64,000 bases of DNA, taken from assembly GCF_038443705.2 (NCBI RefSeq), contig NZ_CP151767.2, positions 2,843,501 through 2,907,500 of the forward strand, written 5' to 3'. Positions 1 through 8,744 of this stretch are shown here, piece after piece (the first letter of the stretch is position 1; each line of letters opens with the position of its first letter). Under the pieces are notes generated by a model. The model was not told the origin of the DNA. It worked only from the letters and a program-made list of their open reading frames with translations, and ran no database searches. The translations under genes and the position numbers were made by a program. The stretch comes from Yoonia sp. SS1-5 (lineage in GTDB: Bacteria; Pseudomonadota; Alphaproteobacteria; Rhodobacterales; Rhodobacteraceae).

Positions 1-875
1 ATCAGGGATTTCAGGCGCTGCTCGAACTCGCCCTTCATCGAGGCCCCGGCCTGCATCGCCTGAATATCCAGCATATGCAGACGGGTGCCTTGTAGTTTCG
101 GCGGCACCTCGCCGGCAGCAAGGCATTGTGCAAAACCTTCGACGACAGCGGTTTTGCCCACCCCGGCCTCGCCCGTCAGGATCGGGTTGTTCTGGCGGCG
201 GCGCAGCAGAATGTCGATGATCTGCCGGATTTCGTCATCGCGACCAACAACACGGTCCATCTTGCCGCTTTCGGCATCGGCGGTCATATCGACGCTGAAC
301 CGTGCCAACGCGGTCGAGGCGCTGGATGTAGGTGTGCCATCGGCAGCCTCGGCACCGCCCGCCTGCAGGCCAGAGCCGTCCATCGGCCGCATGTCTTCTT
401 CGTCGCTGTCTTTCCACAGCGACCGGGATTCCTTGCCAAGCCGGTCGGCAGACACCTCACCGAGTACGGCAGAGGCGCGGGTGATTTCACGGTGCAGGTT
501 CTTGTCGTTCAACATGGCCAGCAGCACGTGGCCTGACCTGATCTGCACTTCCGAGAAAAACAGGGTCGCGTAGGTCCAGGCGTGGTTCAGGGTGTCGGAC
601 AACCCTTCGGAAATACCGGGCGTTTCGGTGACGTTCTTGTCCAGCTTGTCAATTGCGGCGATCAGGTCCTTGAGGACGCGGCCGCGATCCAGCCCCAGGT
701 CCCGCAGCGTGCAGGACACGTCCGAATTCTGGTCGGACACCACATGAAACAGGAAATGCGCCGTTCCCACATTGCGGTTCTTTTCCGACCGGGCCTGCCG
801 CATTGCTTTGAGAAAGGCATCATAGCCAAGGCGGTTCATCTTGCCGGCGTATTTTTCGATGTTGATCTCGGCCAT
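1..875 (-). CDS. tssH: Type VI secretion ATPase TssH/ClpV (N-terminal part, cut by window edge)
   Basis: AAA+ unfoldase that disassembles the contracted TssB/TssC sheath for recycling. The visible 291 residues begin [14 protein letters not shown], a ClpV-type N-domain. Around residue 235-245 lies a clear Walker [14 protein letters not shown], preceded by [22 protein letters not shown], typical of the first nucleotide-binding domain of ClpB/ClpV. The start at 875 is supported by an AAGGGG Shine-Dalgarno about 8 bases upstream. An ATG at 882 is out of frame. The gene follows tssG on the same strand and is the last T6SS gene visible. The second AAA+ domain lies outside the window. Housekeeping ClpB is the alternative, but the context makes ClpV nearly certain. 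Confidence 0.93.
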   Translation of the reverse strand, partial: MAEINIEKYAGKMNRLGYDAFLKAMRQARSEKNRNVGTAHFLFHVVSDQNSDVSCTLRDLGLDRGRVLKDLIAAIDKLDKNVTETPGISEGLSDTLNHAWTYATLFFSEVQIRSGHVLLAMLNDKNLHREITRASAVLGEVSADRLGKESRSLWKDSDEEDMRPMDGSGLQAGGAEAADGTPTSSASTALARFSVDMTADAESGKMDRVVGRDDEIRQIIDILLRRRQNNPILTGEAGVGKTAVVEGFAQCLAAGEVPPKLQGTRLHMLDIQAMQAGASMKGEFEQRLKSL

Positions 876-916
876 TTGGCATCCCCTTCTTGAATAGTTT
901 TGGTCGTAATAGTGGG

Positions 917-1900
917 CTAGGCAGCGTCGCTTAACGTGTAGGTCGCACCGGGCAGGTATGTGCCCGGTGGCGGTTCGGGATTGGGTGACAGGGTCGCCAT
1001 CCAGCCCAGTTCCGCCGACTTGCCGACAATCGCCGGTTCGAATTCGTCTGATGGAAGCGACAGCGACACGGCCACCTCAAATGTGCGGCCCAGATACCCA
1101 CCGACAATGTCGCGCATCCGCGTATGTGACATGCCGCCGGGCAGAAAATCACGGTATTCGTCAAGCGTCTTTGCCTTGATGCGGATGACGATCTTTTCGT
1201 TCACCGATTGCGCGCGCGATCCCAGAAAACAATCGCGACCAATGGTGCTGCCCTGCATCCCCAGCCGGTTCAGGCCGTCCGCCTCAAACATGATCCATGT
1301 CGGCGCATGTTCATCCAGCGTAATATCCGCGCCCAGATCATAGCGCAGCATCTGGCGCAGGCGCACCGGGCTTTTTACCCGGCCCATCCCAAGCGAGACC
1401 ATGCTGTAGCGTTTAGTGTCCGACAGAACCCCGCGATCCTTCCAGGCGGGGGTTCCGATGCCGATCAGGGCGCCGACATAGCGCGAAAAACTGTCATCGT
1501 CTTCGTGATCGAATTGGGTGATCGCCCGGGCGTCGGACCAAGCCCGGAAAAACAACTGCTGAAAGCGGGTTGCAAACAGGTCCGTGAATTTCACAAACGC
1601 CAGATCACCGCTTTTGGCCCAGCGGAGCACTTCTTCGGTTGTGTTCAGCGGCAGCGCGCCATGGGGTCCAAAAAAGCCGATGATCTGGTTGCGCAGATCC
1701 GGACGACCCGCCTTGTCTTTGCGGATGTCCGACATGTCGCTGGCCGGAAAGGCCAGAAACGGGTCTTGCCCGATGGTCGCAACCTCCTCGGACAGCGTTG
1801 TGTTCTTGCCGATCCGGGGCTTGCCTGTGGATTCGCGCTCAAGCTTGCGCAAAAGGGCCAGATAGCCGACAGGGCGGGGTTCTTGCTCGGGTGCGCTCAT
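917..1900 (-). CDS. tssG: Type VI secretion baseplate subunit TssG
   Basis: Structural subunit of the cytoplasmic T6SS baseplate wedge, where it partners TssF, TssE and TssK. The 327-residue length fits the family. Near the N-terminus it has GYLALLRKLERESTGKPRIGKN, and it contains the family-typical stretch NQIIGFFGPHGALPLNTTE around residues 90-110 and a C-terminal GMSHTRMRDIVGGYLGRTFEV region. It overlaps tssF upstream by four bases (ATGA), so the two are translationally coupled, as in most T6SS operons. The assignment rests on sequence resemblance plus its fixed position between tssF and tssH. Confidence 0.93.
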   Translation of the reverse strand: MSAPEQEPRPVGYLALLRKLERESTGKPRIGKNTTLSEEVATIGQDPFLAFPASDMSDIRKDKAGRPDLRNQIIGFFGPHGALPLNTTEEVLRWAKSGDLAFVKFTDLFATRFQQLFFRAWSDARAITQFDHEDDDSFSRYVGALIGIGTPAWKDRGVLSDTKRYSMVSLGMGRVKSPVRLRQMLRYDLGADITLDEHAPTWIMFEADGLNRLGMQGSTIGRDCFLGSRAQSVNEKIVIRIKAKTLDEYRDFLPGGMSHTRMRDIVGGYLGRTFEVAVSLSLPSDEFEPAIVGKSAELGWMATLSPNPEPPPGTYLPGATYTLSDAA

Positions 1901-3837
1901 ATCAGCGGGCCTGACCCGGTTCGCGGGGGGAATTTCACGACCTCGCCCCTGTCGGTCGAGGCGATGACCGTCTGGGTGAAACTGTTCACGGCTGCATATT
2001 CGGCCAGAAAGCGATCCAGCGTGGCCCCTAGCAGGATAATGCCCGACCCCTCGAACGCCGGTTCGTCAAAGGTGATCTTAACCTCCAGCCCTCGCGCAGG
2101 GTAGTAACCATCGCCCCGCTGGATTGACCGGACAATCGGCCGGGTTGTGACGGACTTGAGGCCTTGCAATTGCGCCTCGCTGACGACGTTGGACAAATCC
2201 GCGAATAATGACAGAAGTTCGCGCAGGCTGTCCGCGGCGGTCTGTCCGTCATCATCGCCATCAAGACTGAAATGGCTCAGCGACAGATAGCTGATCAGGC
2301 GCCAGTAGTTGTCACCCGAGGTACTGCGATGACTGGCATTCGCCTCAAGTTCGGGCATGGCGGCGCGCGGCGGGGTCGGCCCGCCCACACAGGCCAAGCT
2401 GACGCTGACATCATCACACATGTGGAAATCATCGCGGCTTTCTGCGATGGGCAGATATTCCGGCAGATGCCGATTGGAACACAATGTTCTGACCTGCAGC
2501 CTTTGGGCGCGGGCGTCGCCCTCCAGATTTGGGGGCTCGTAGATCGAAATGAACGTCTCGGTCCCCGCATATCGCTGCTGACTGCCAAAACGCCGTTCCT
2601 TTTCCGTCGGACGACGCGGTTTCTGGCGCGAGGTATAGTACAGCGCCTGACGCGGCTTCTTGCCCCCACGCGGGACCGCATAGAGCGGGTTCACCCGCAC
2701 CTTGTCCTGCACGCCGGGATAATGTGCATGCACCGACGTGATGCTGTAAATCTCGTAATGTGTCAGTGGGCTGCTATCGGGGGTGACGACAAATTCGGTA
2801 CGTTTGTCATCCAGCCTGATCTGGCTGGACGTTTCCTCGAACAGGTTCACCGCAGGCGCACAATTCAGGGCAAAGCCCTTCTCGCTGATGCGGGCGGCAA
2901 GGTTCTTGTTGCCGTTGCCGAATTCCAGCATCAGTTGAATTTCGGACTCTTTGATGCGCGACAGATGCTGGCGAAGCCCGGTCAGACGGAACCCCAGCAA
3001 CTTGCGTGGGAACACGAAAATCTCGCGCAGCTTGGCAAACCCTTCAAAAAGGCGGCCGTCATGCGGGAACAGATTATCGCCTTCATCAAAGCCGATCTGT
3101 TCAATGGATGAGGGATCAAGCCGGATGAAGACCGGGTCGCCATGCGCATCAAGATAGCGCAGCGAGGCGCGTTTGAGATCGCAGAAAATCTGCTCGTACA
3201 GGGCCACAGCATCGGGCATGTCGCCAATCAGGTGAATGGGCAGGCTGTCGGCCTCGATCTCTGACAGGGGGCCGCCCGGCTTTGTGCTTGTGGCTGAAAG
3301 CGGGCGTATGATGGTCAGTTGCAACCCGCCTTTTGTGCCGGGCGCGACCTCGGCCTCGCCGGCGGCCAGAAAGGGGGCGGGGCTGCTGTGATAAACAGCC
3401 TTTGGTATTGTCAGCGGCCAGATCGACAGCGGACCGCAAAGCGCATAACGGCAGGATACCCGCTGATCGGCATCAACAAAGCGGGCATCCATATAGCTGC
3501 CGCCTTCAAAATGCAGACCCTTGACGAGGTCCTTGTTGTCAAAGGGTGGGTTGGCCTGTGTCAGCATGACGCTGGGGGTCGGGGCCAGCGCATCGGGGAA
3601 GATCTGGTTCAGCAGCTCGGTTGAAAATGTCCGAAATTCTTCGTCCATTTTCAACTGGACGCGGGCGGCCATGAAGGCGGTGCCTTCCAACAGACCCGCC
3701 ACCGCCGGATCAAGATTTTCCTTGATCAATCCGCCAAGCCGATCGGCGATCCCCGGGTAATCGGCTGCAAATTCGCGCGAGCGCTCGTAGAGCAGCGCCA
3801 GTTCCTTGTTATAGGCGTCGCGAAAGGCTTTTTTCAT
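1897..3837 (-). CDS. tssF: Type VI secretion baseplate subunit TssF
   Basis: Large baseplate wedge protein that forms a heterotrimer with TssG and organises sheath assembly. Its 646 residues begin MKKAFRDAYNKELALLYERSREFAADYPGIADRLGG, the hallmark N-terminus of TssF/VasA. Further family features are EFRTFSTELLNQIFPDALAPTPS near residues 65-85 and a C-terminal EVKITFDEPAFEGSGIILLGATLDRFLAEYAAVNSFTQT region. The start overlaps the end of tssE by four bases and the end overlaps tssG by four bases, showing a tightly coupled tssE-tssF-tssG unit. No truncation is seen. Confidence 0.95.
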   Translation of the reverse strand: MKKAFRDAYNKELALLYERSREFAADYPGIADRLGGLIKENLDPAVAGLLEGTAFMAARVQLKMDEEFRTFSTELLNQIFPDALAPTPSVMLTQANPPFDNKDLVKGLHFEGGSYMDARFVDADQRVSCRYALCGPLSIWPLTIPKAVYHSSPAPFLAAGEAEVAPGTKGGLQLTIIRPLSATSTKPGGPLSEIEADSLPIHLIGDMPDAVALYEQIFCDLKRASLRYLDAHGDPVFIRLDPSSIEQIGFDEGDNLFPHDGRLFEGFAKLREIFVFPRKLLGFRLTGLRQHLSRIKESEIQLMLEFGNGNKNLAARISEKGFALNCAPAVNLFEETSSQIRLDDKRTEFVVTPDSSPLTHYEIYSITSVHAHYPGVQDKVRVNPLYAVPRGGKKPRQALYYTSRQKPRRPTEKERRFGSQQRYAGTETFISIYEPPNLEGDARAQRLQVRTLCSNRHLPEYLPIAESRDDFHMCDDVSVSLACVGGPTPPRAAMPELEANASHRSTSGDNYWRLISYLSLSHFSLDGDDDGQTAADSLRELLSLFADLSNVVSEAQLQGLKSVTTRPIVRSIQRGDGYYPARGLEVKITFDEPAFEGSGIILLGATLDRFLAEYAAVNSFTQTVIASTDRGEVVKFPPRTGSGPLI

Positions 3838-4418
3838 GTTTGAACCCGCAGGCGCGTCATTTGTATCTTGCCTGCGCCCATATCCACCTCGGCCACAAAA
3901 TCGAGGGGGACATCAACCGGCGTGGCGACCATTTCGGCCGACACATCAAAGCTAAGCCGCTGGGTCGTTTCCTGTTCCTCGCGGTTCAGCTGAATTTCGA
4001 TTGTATCCGCGATCAGGCGGGGCTCGTGTTCAATCAGGGTGTTGCGAATAAGCTGGGCAATCTGCTTGCCGGCATGGATCGAGTTGCTCATCTCGCTCAT
4101 GTCGCCAAAACCGTAATTGATCACTGATTTTGCAACATAAGGGGCATCGTCTAGCGACGAGATTGCATCAAGGTTGATCGTATTCATCAGGCTGGCCAGA
4201 TCGGCCGTCAGGTGCTTGCGCAGCGTTGCCTCATCCGTGCCGGTGCGCCGTTCCTGACTGCGGGCGGTCATTTCGCGGGCGCCATCCTGATAATTGGCCT
4301 CGTCTTTCTTGCCATCGCCGGTCGCGCGGGCCGCCCGGAACACGTGCATCAGCGAGACTTGCCGCCGGTCCTTGGCGTCGCTGGCCTTTTGTTTGCGATG
4401 GGTTGAGCCGGTGTTCAT
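3834..4418 (-). CDS. tssE: Type VI secretion baseplate subunit TssE (gp25-like)
   Basis: Homologue of phage T4 gp25, the baseplate hub and sheath initiator. The 194 residues include the gp25-type motif SVINYGFGDMSEMSNS around residues 105-120, followed by IRNTLIEHEPRLIADTIEI, with the conserved EPR typical of the family. The N-terminal 60 residues are basic and low in predicted order (MNTGSTHRKQKASDAKDRRQ), longer than in many TssE proteins. The first ATG is kept because no better supported internal start is seen. It is separated from hcp upstream by 92 bases that contain a strong hairpin, and it overlaps tssF by four bases. Confidence 0.92.
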   Translation of the reverse strand: MNTGSTHRKQKASDAKDRRQVSLMHVFRAARATGDGKKDEANYQDGAREMTARSQERRTGTDEATLRKHLTADLASLMNTINLDAISSLDDAPYVAKSVINYGFGDMSEMSNSIHAGKQIAQLIRNTLIEHEPRLIADTIEIQLNREEQETTQRLSFDVSAEMVATPVDVPLDFVAEVDMGAGKIQMTRLRVQT

Positions 4419-4451
4419 CAGAATTCAGTAAATTGAATATGCTCTAAGGAC

Positions 4452-4477
4452 ATTCGGGGCCGCAGAGGGCCCCGAAT
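4452..4477 (-). promoter_or_regulatory. Strong hairpin between hcp and tssE
   Basis: A perfect 10-base-pair stem (arm ATTCGGGGCC, six-base loop, arm GGCCCCGAAT) lies just 3' of hcp on the transcribed strand. No T-run follows in the direction of transcription, so it looks more like a 3' stabiliser or attenuator than a full terminator. Such a structure would help explain why Hcp, needed in large amounts, could be made in excess of TssE-F-G-H. That role is inferred. Confidence 0.6.
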
Positions 4478-4510
4478 AAGCGTGCTTGCGATGTATCAGC
4501 GAAATGCTGA

Positions 4511-5008
4511 TTAGCTGCTCCACTCTGCGTTCTGGGCGATATCCCAGCCAACCAGTGCTTCTGCACCAGCGGCACCGGATTCTTCCTGCAGCGTGTAGGT
4601 GATTTCGAACTTGCGGAAGTTCAGGGTCAGGTTTTCCTGGATACGGTCCAGACCGTCCTTGGATCCGCCAGTCGAGTAGGACGAGATCATGATGTTTTCC
4701 ATCTTGATCTTGAAATACTCAACAGGGGCCGCACCACCGGACTTGCGCACGATCAGTTCGCCGTTTTCGATATGCTCACCGGTTGTACAGCGCTTGATCA
4801 GGTCGTTCGAGGCCAGGTCAACGTATTTGGTCAGGGAAATATCCTGAACGTTCACCTTACCGCCGCCGCCACCAGCGCCAACATGCGTTGTGCCGGACTG
4901 GGACAGGCCCCAGCTCCATGCCAGAACGTCAATCTGGTCGGCATGGGTTGCGTCCTGCGATTCACCTTTGATGTTGTTGGAAAGTTTAAGAAAAATATCA
5001 ACAGCCAT
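4511..5008 (-). CDS. hcp: Type VI secretion tube protein Hcp (TssD)
   Basis: Hexameric ring-forming protein that stacks into the inner tube expelled by sheath contraction; it also binds effectors. The 165 residues begin MAVDIFLKLSNNIKGESQDATHADQIDVLAWSWGLSQSG, a textbook Hcp start. The glycine-rich loop GAGGGGGKVNVQDISLTKYVD and the C-terminal DGLDRIQENLTLNFRKFEITYT are also family features. It lies 67 bases downstream of tssC, with its own spacing on both sides, and is followed by a strong hairpin. Length is within the normal range, with no extension suggesting a specialised effector fusion. Confidence 0.97.
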   Translation of the reverse strand: MAVDIFLKLSNNIKGESQDATHADQIDVLAWSWGLSQSGTTHVGAGGGGGKVNVQDISLTKYVDLASNDLIKRCTTGEHIENGELIVRKSGGAAPVEYFKIKMENIMISSYSTGGSKDGLDRIQENLTLNFRKFEITYTLQEESGAAGAEALVGWDIAQNAEWSS

Positions 5009-5075
5009 TATATTACTCCGTTTTGGCCGTCAGCGTACTCAAATGCAGCTAACGCGTTGGTTGGGGGAGGGGTCG

Positions 5076-6569
5076 TCATTTGCCGCTCGGCAGTTTGGAT
5101 ACCAGGCTCATCCCGATATCCATTCCTTCCATCTGGAAGTGTGGTTTGAGGAAGAACTTGCCCATGTAGTAACCTGGGTTCTCCTCGTCTTCGATGACCT
5201 GCACGGTTGCAGCCGCCAAAGGCTTTTTGGCCTTCTCTTTCTCGGTGGCGCTTTCTGGGTTTGCAGAGACATATTTGTTGATCCACGTTTGCAGATCTTT
5301 TTCAAGCTGGATCCGGTCGGGGCTGGTCCCGATCTTATCGCGCACCATGCATTTCAGGTAATGGCTAAAGCGCGACACCGCGAAGATATAAGGCAGGCGC
5401 GACGACATGTTGTCAGACGCCGTGGCCAGATCGTCCACGTATTTCTTGGGCCGGTAAAGCGACTGCGCACCGATAAAGGCCGCCTTGTCGGTATGCTTGC
5501 GGTGGATCAGGCCGATCAGGCCGGCCTTGCTCAACTCACCCTCACGCCGGTCGGTGATCGACACTTCGGTAGGGATTTTCATGTCCTTGGACCCGTCACC
5601 GGTATCAAAGGCATAGGTTGGCAGGTTCATCACCTCACCACCGGACTGCACGCCGCGGATTTTTACGGTCCAGCCATGTTCCTTATGCGCCCGGTTGATG
5701 TTTGCGGCCATCGCGTGGGCGGCGTTCATCCACGCATATTGGTTGCCCTCGTGCCCGTCGGTTTCCTCGATAAAGTTGAACTCTTCAACGACCGAACTGC
5801 CATCTTGGGTATAGGGTTCGCGTGACAGCACACGCGGCAGGGTCAGGGCCAGATAGCGCGAGTTCTCGCTGTCCCGCAGGCTGTTCCACGCGGCATAGTC
5901 AGGCGTATCAAAAATCTCGGACAGATCATCGGGGTTGGGCATCTCGTTCCAGCTATCCATGCCAAGCAGGGCAGGTGCGGCCGCCGAGACGAATGGCGCA
6001 TGCGACGCCGCCGCGATCTTGGACAGATCACGCAAAAGACCCACATCGCCGCTTGACTGGTCAAAGTAGAAGTCCCCGATCAGTGTGCCGAAAGGCTTAC
6101 CGCCCATCGTGCCGAATTCCTGTTCGTAGATCTTCTGGAACAAGGGGGACTTGTCCCATTTGGCACCGGGATACCGGCGCAGTTCGCTTTTCAGCTCACC
6201 CTTCGAGACGTTCATGACATTCACCCGCAGGCTGCTATCCGTCTCAGAGTTGTTGACCGTGTAGGCCAGACCGCGCCAGCTGCTTTCCAGTTCCTGGAAT
6301 TCCTTGGCATGGATGATTTCGTTGACCTGCTTGGTCAGCTTTTCATCAATCTTTGCAAGCATCGCGCCGATTGTGTCGATGATATCCTCGGAAATGACGG
6401 TCTGGTCATCCAGCGCCTCGCGGACCAGTGTCACAACCGCATTGTCGACCTCTTTCGCCGCCTCATCGGTGCGCGGCTTGATGGTCTGCTTGAGCATATC
6501 GGAAAATTCATCAAGTTCGCTCAGGCCTTCCTGGACCTGGGCTTCCTGTGTCTGGGCTTCTTCTGCCAT
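5076..6569 (-). CDS. tssC: Type VI secretion sheath large subunit TssC
   Basis: Forms the contractile sheath with TssB. The 497 residues include the family landmarks HAKEFQELESSWRGLAYTV near 85-105, FGTLIGDFYFDQ near 155-170, YAAWNSLRDSENSRYLALTLPRVLSREPY near 225-250, and RFSHYLKCMVRDKIG near 405. It ends MEGMDIGMSLVSKLPSGK, the normal TssC C-terminus. It follows tssB by 57 bases containing a small hairpin and precedes hcp by 67 bases. The full family length with no frame disruption indicates an intact gene. Confidence 0.97.
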   Translation of the reverse strand: MAEEAQTQEAQVQEGLSELDEFSDMLKQTIKPRTDEAAKEVDNAVVTLVREALDDQTVISEDIIDTIGAMLAKIDEKLTKQVNEIIHAKEFQELESSWRGLAYTVNNSETDSSLRVNVMNVSKGELKSELRRYPGAKWDKSPLFQKIYEQEFGTMGGKPFGTLIGDFYFDQSSGDVGLLRDLSKIAAASHAPFVSAAAPALLGMDSWNEMPNPDDLSEIFDTPDYAAWNSLRDSENSRYLALTLPRVLSREPYTQDGSSVVEEFNFIEETDGHEGNQYAWMNAAHAMAANINRAHKEHGWTVKIRGVQSGGEVMNLPTYAFDTGDGSKDMKIPTEVSITDRREGELSKAGLIGLIHRKHTDKAAFIGAQSLYRPKKYVDDLATASDNMSSRLPYIFAVSRFSHYLKCMVRDKIGTSPDRIQLEKDLQTWINKYVSANPESATEKEKAKKPLAAATVQVIEDEENPGYYMGKFFLKPHFQMEGMDIGMSLVSKLPSGK

Positions 6570-6598
6570 TTTACGTTTCCCTATTGGTGCCGCAATCT

Positions 6599-6614
6599 GC
6601 GCCCCGAGGGGCGC
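6599..6614 (-). promoter_or_regulatory. Small GC hairpin between tssB and tssC
   Basis: A perfect stem (GCGCCCC / GGGGCGC) with a two-base centre lies in the 57-base gap between tssB and tssC. It has no T-run and may only tune message stability. The structure is seen directly; the role is inferred. Confidence 0.4.
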
Positions 6615-6626
6615 GCTCGCAGGTTA

Positions 6627-7154
6627 TTATTCAGCTTTGTCTTCGTCTTCTTCGGCGTCAGCATTCGCCTCGGCCAATGCGGCCATCAGTTCCGGATCTT
6701 CAAGCAAGGCTTTCAGATGATCCTGCGCTTTGGACTTGCCGTTCATGTAGCGGGACAGGTTTGCAAGCTGTTCGCGCGCTTCCAGCAGTTTTGCCAGGGC
6801 AGGCACCTGACGGGCGACCTGCGCCGGGCCAAAGTCGTCCATCGAACTGAATTCAAGATTGACGCCAAGCTTGGTACCGCTGTCCGGGTCCAGCTTGTTT
6901 TCCACCGCAAATGACAGGCCCGGAGAGACGCTTGCCATGTAGTCATCAAGGGTGCCGGCGGTCACATCTGTAAAGTTCCGCTCGGCCAGTGGGGCCTTCT
7001 CCACTTGGGATGCATTTCCGGACAGATCAGACATCACGCCCATGACAAAAGGCAGCTCGACCATTTTCTCGCTGTCATAAGGATCGGCGTAGGAAATATT
7101 GACCCGCGGGGGGCGGTTACGCTTGATAAAACCTGTGGCAGAATCTGATGGCAT
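6627..7154 (-). CDS. tssB: Type VI secretion sheath small subunit TssB
   Basis: Small sheath subunit that intertwines with TssC. Its 175 residues have the conserved N-terminal RNRPPRVNISYADPYDSEKMVELPFVMGVMSDLSG region, the block ERNFTDVTAGTLDDYMASVSPGLSF, and NLEFSSMDDFGPAQVARQVPAL, all characteristic of TssB/VipA. The C-terminus ends in a run of acidic residues (ADAEEDEDKAE). About 100 bases separate it from tssA upstream, enough for a separate promoter, though none is clear by eye. Confidence 0.96.
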   Translation of the reverse strand: MPSDSATGFIKRNRPPRVNISYADPYDSEKMVELPFVMGVMSDLSGNASQVEKAPLAERNFTDVTAGTLDDYMASVSPGLSFAVENKLDPDSGTKLGVNLEFSSMDDFGPAQVARQVPALAKLLEAREQLANLSRYMNGKSKAQDHLKALLEDPELMAALAEANADAEEDEDKAE

Positions 7155-7255
7155 TTAATCTCTCCTCAACATCGCGAACATGAAACTTTGTCTGAACTTT
7201 GAAGTCAACGTACTTCGCCTTCTAGTCGAGACAAACTGTGGTTGTATGTGCCAAA

Positions 7256-8614
7256 TTACACATCGCCCTTCGGCGGTAACAAATCTGCGACAATCGCCGC
7301 GAAATCCTTGTCCAAATATGTGCGCGCCTTTGAGAGCAGCACCGGAATAGGGCTGGCGGGCTCGCGGACCCTGAAATACTCCTCAACCGCGCTGATCAGC
7401 GGGGCCACATGGGTGCGATCCGGGATGTCCGGAACCGGGCCGGGTTCGGCATCGGCGGCCGGTGCGGCCTGATTGGCGCCCTCACCAGCAAGCATTTTAA
7501 GCCGGTCCATGTATAGCACGAAACTGCTGCCCGACCCAAATGTGATTTTGGTCTGGTTCGCGTGTTCCGGCATCAGCGTTTCAATCGCCTCGATCAGCGG
7601 GCGGCCCACAAGCAGTCGCGCCTGCGTGACCAGCAACAGCGAGGGGGCGGCCGGTTCGTTGGTGGCCAGATAGCTTTCGACAGCAGTCAGGGTCTGCAAG
7701 GCGGCCGCCCTGTTTGGCACGGATGTGCTGATGGCGGGGGCTGGCTGCGTTGTCGCCGCAGGCGCCGGGCCGGGTGCGGCCGCAACCGCATCATCCGACG
7801 GCGCGTCGGTATCAGTGGCGGGCGCATCATCGTCGGTACTGGCGCCCTCGGCTGACCATGGGGTCAGATCATTGCGCGCATCCTGCATCATCGTCTGAAT
7901 ATTGGCGATGACGGTCTGGGTGGCGTCGATTGATGGCGTAAATGGCGCGTCCAGGCGCAGGCAGGCCGACTTAATCCGGTGCAGCGCATCGGCGGCCTTT
8001 GTCAGGGCGGCATGCGCCGCATCAACATGCTGCTTGTTGCCGGGTGCCGCAATCTCGGACATCAACGTGCCGGCGTTCAGCCCGACCTCACCCTCGCGCG
8101 GTTCGGATTGGCCGGTAGCAACCAGATGTCTGCGATAGGTCACTTCGCCCGGCCCGGCGAGGTTTGCATATTGCAGGGGTTGTCCAACGACGGTTGAGCC
8201 ACCCAATTCGTCAATGGCCCCCCGGCGGTCAGAGGTCTCTTGCGGGTGCACGTCATTAGGGTGCGTTTCCAGCGCCAGCGCCAACCCATCGACGGCGTCT
8301 GCAAAATCGGGCAGTCGGCCGGCAAGGATCATCAGACGCGCCAGCAGTGACAGCAACCGGATATCGCGGCTGCGCTTCAACAGCCCGTTGATCGTCTCTT
8401 TCTCGGATTTGTGGTCGATTGACTTGGGATCAAATACCGTGCCGGGGGTAAATTCGTCATCGGGAGCCTTGATACCGGGGGTGAAATACCGCTCTGGCAT
8501 CCGGGATTCGGCTTCGTAATAGTAATCCACGAAGGCCGCATCATCCGCCGCCTCAAGATCGGGGCCGCAGGAAGCATCTGCCGAAATAGGCTCCTTCATC
8601 CAGTCGTAGCTCAT
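7256..8614 (-). CDS. tssA: Type VI secretion protein TssA (ImpA N-terminal domain)
   Basis: TssA-type protein, which in studied systems primes or caps the growing sheath-tube. The 452 residues start MSYDWMKEPISADASCGPDLEAADDAAFVDYYYEAESRMPERYF and carry an ImpA-related N-terminal domain to about residue 170. This is followed by a long alanine/proline-rich linker around 250-300. The C-terminal region contains NRAAALQTLTAVESYLATNEPAAPSLLLVTQARLLVGRPLIEAIETLMP, typical of TssA C-termini. It sits upstream of tssB, as in related alphaproteobacterial clusters. The 130 bases between it and tagH are non-coding. Confidence 0.9.
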   Translation of the reverse strand: MSYDWMKEPISADASCGPDLEAADDAAFVDYYYEAESRMPERYFTPGIKAPDDEFTPGTVFDPKSIDHKSEKETINGLLKRSRDIRLLSLLARLMILAGRLPDFADAVDGLALALETHPNDVHPQETSDRRGAIDELGGSTVVGQPLQYANLAGPGEVTYRRHLVATGQSEPREGEVGLNAGTLMSEIAAPGNKQHVDAAHAALTKAADALHRIKSACLRLDAPFTPSIDATQTVIANIQTMMQDARNDLTPWSAEGASTDDDAPATDTDAPSDDAVAAAPGPAPAATTQPAPAISTSVPNRAAALQTLTAVESYLATNEPAAPSLLLVTQARLLVGRPLIEAIETLMPEHANQTKITFGSGSSFVLYMDRLKMLAGEGANQAAPAADAEPGPVPDIPDRTHVAPLISAVEEYFRVREPASPIPVLLSKARTYLDKDFAAIVADLLPPKGDV

Positions 8615-8744
8615 GACAGGTCTTTCATGTTGGGCAGCACAGTCAAATTCATCTTCCGCATAAATACCTTATCAATGACGATCACCGTGCCGCGCAGCCC
8701 GTCTTGGGTCAAGCAAGGGATTCCTGACCTGCAAAGGTGGTGCT

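Noticed and set aside
4890..5825. Long plus-strand reading frame opposite tssC and hcp (and similar long antisense frames throughout the window)
   Set aside because: It lies wholly opposite well-supported T6SS genes, has basic/hydrophobic antisense-like composition and no start signal. Such frames are expected in GC-rich DNA.
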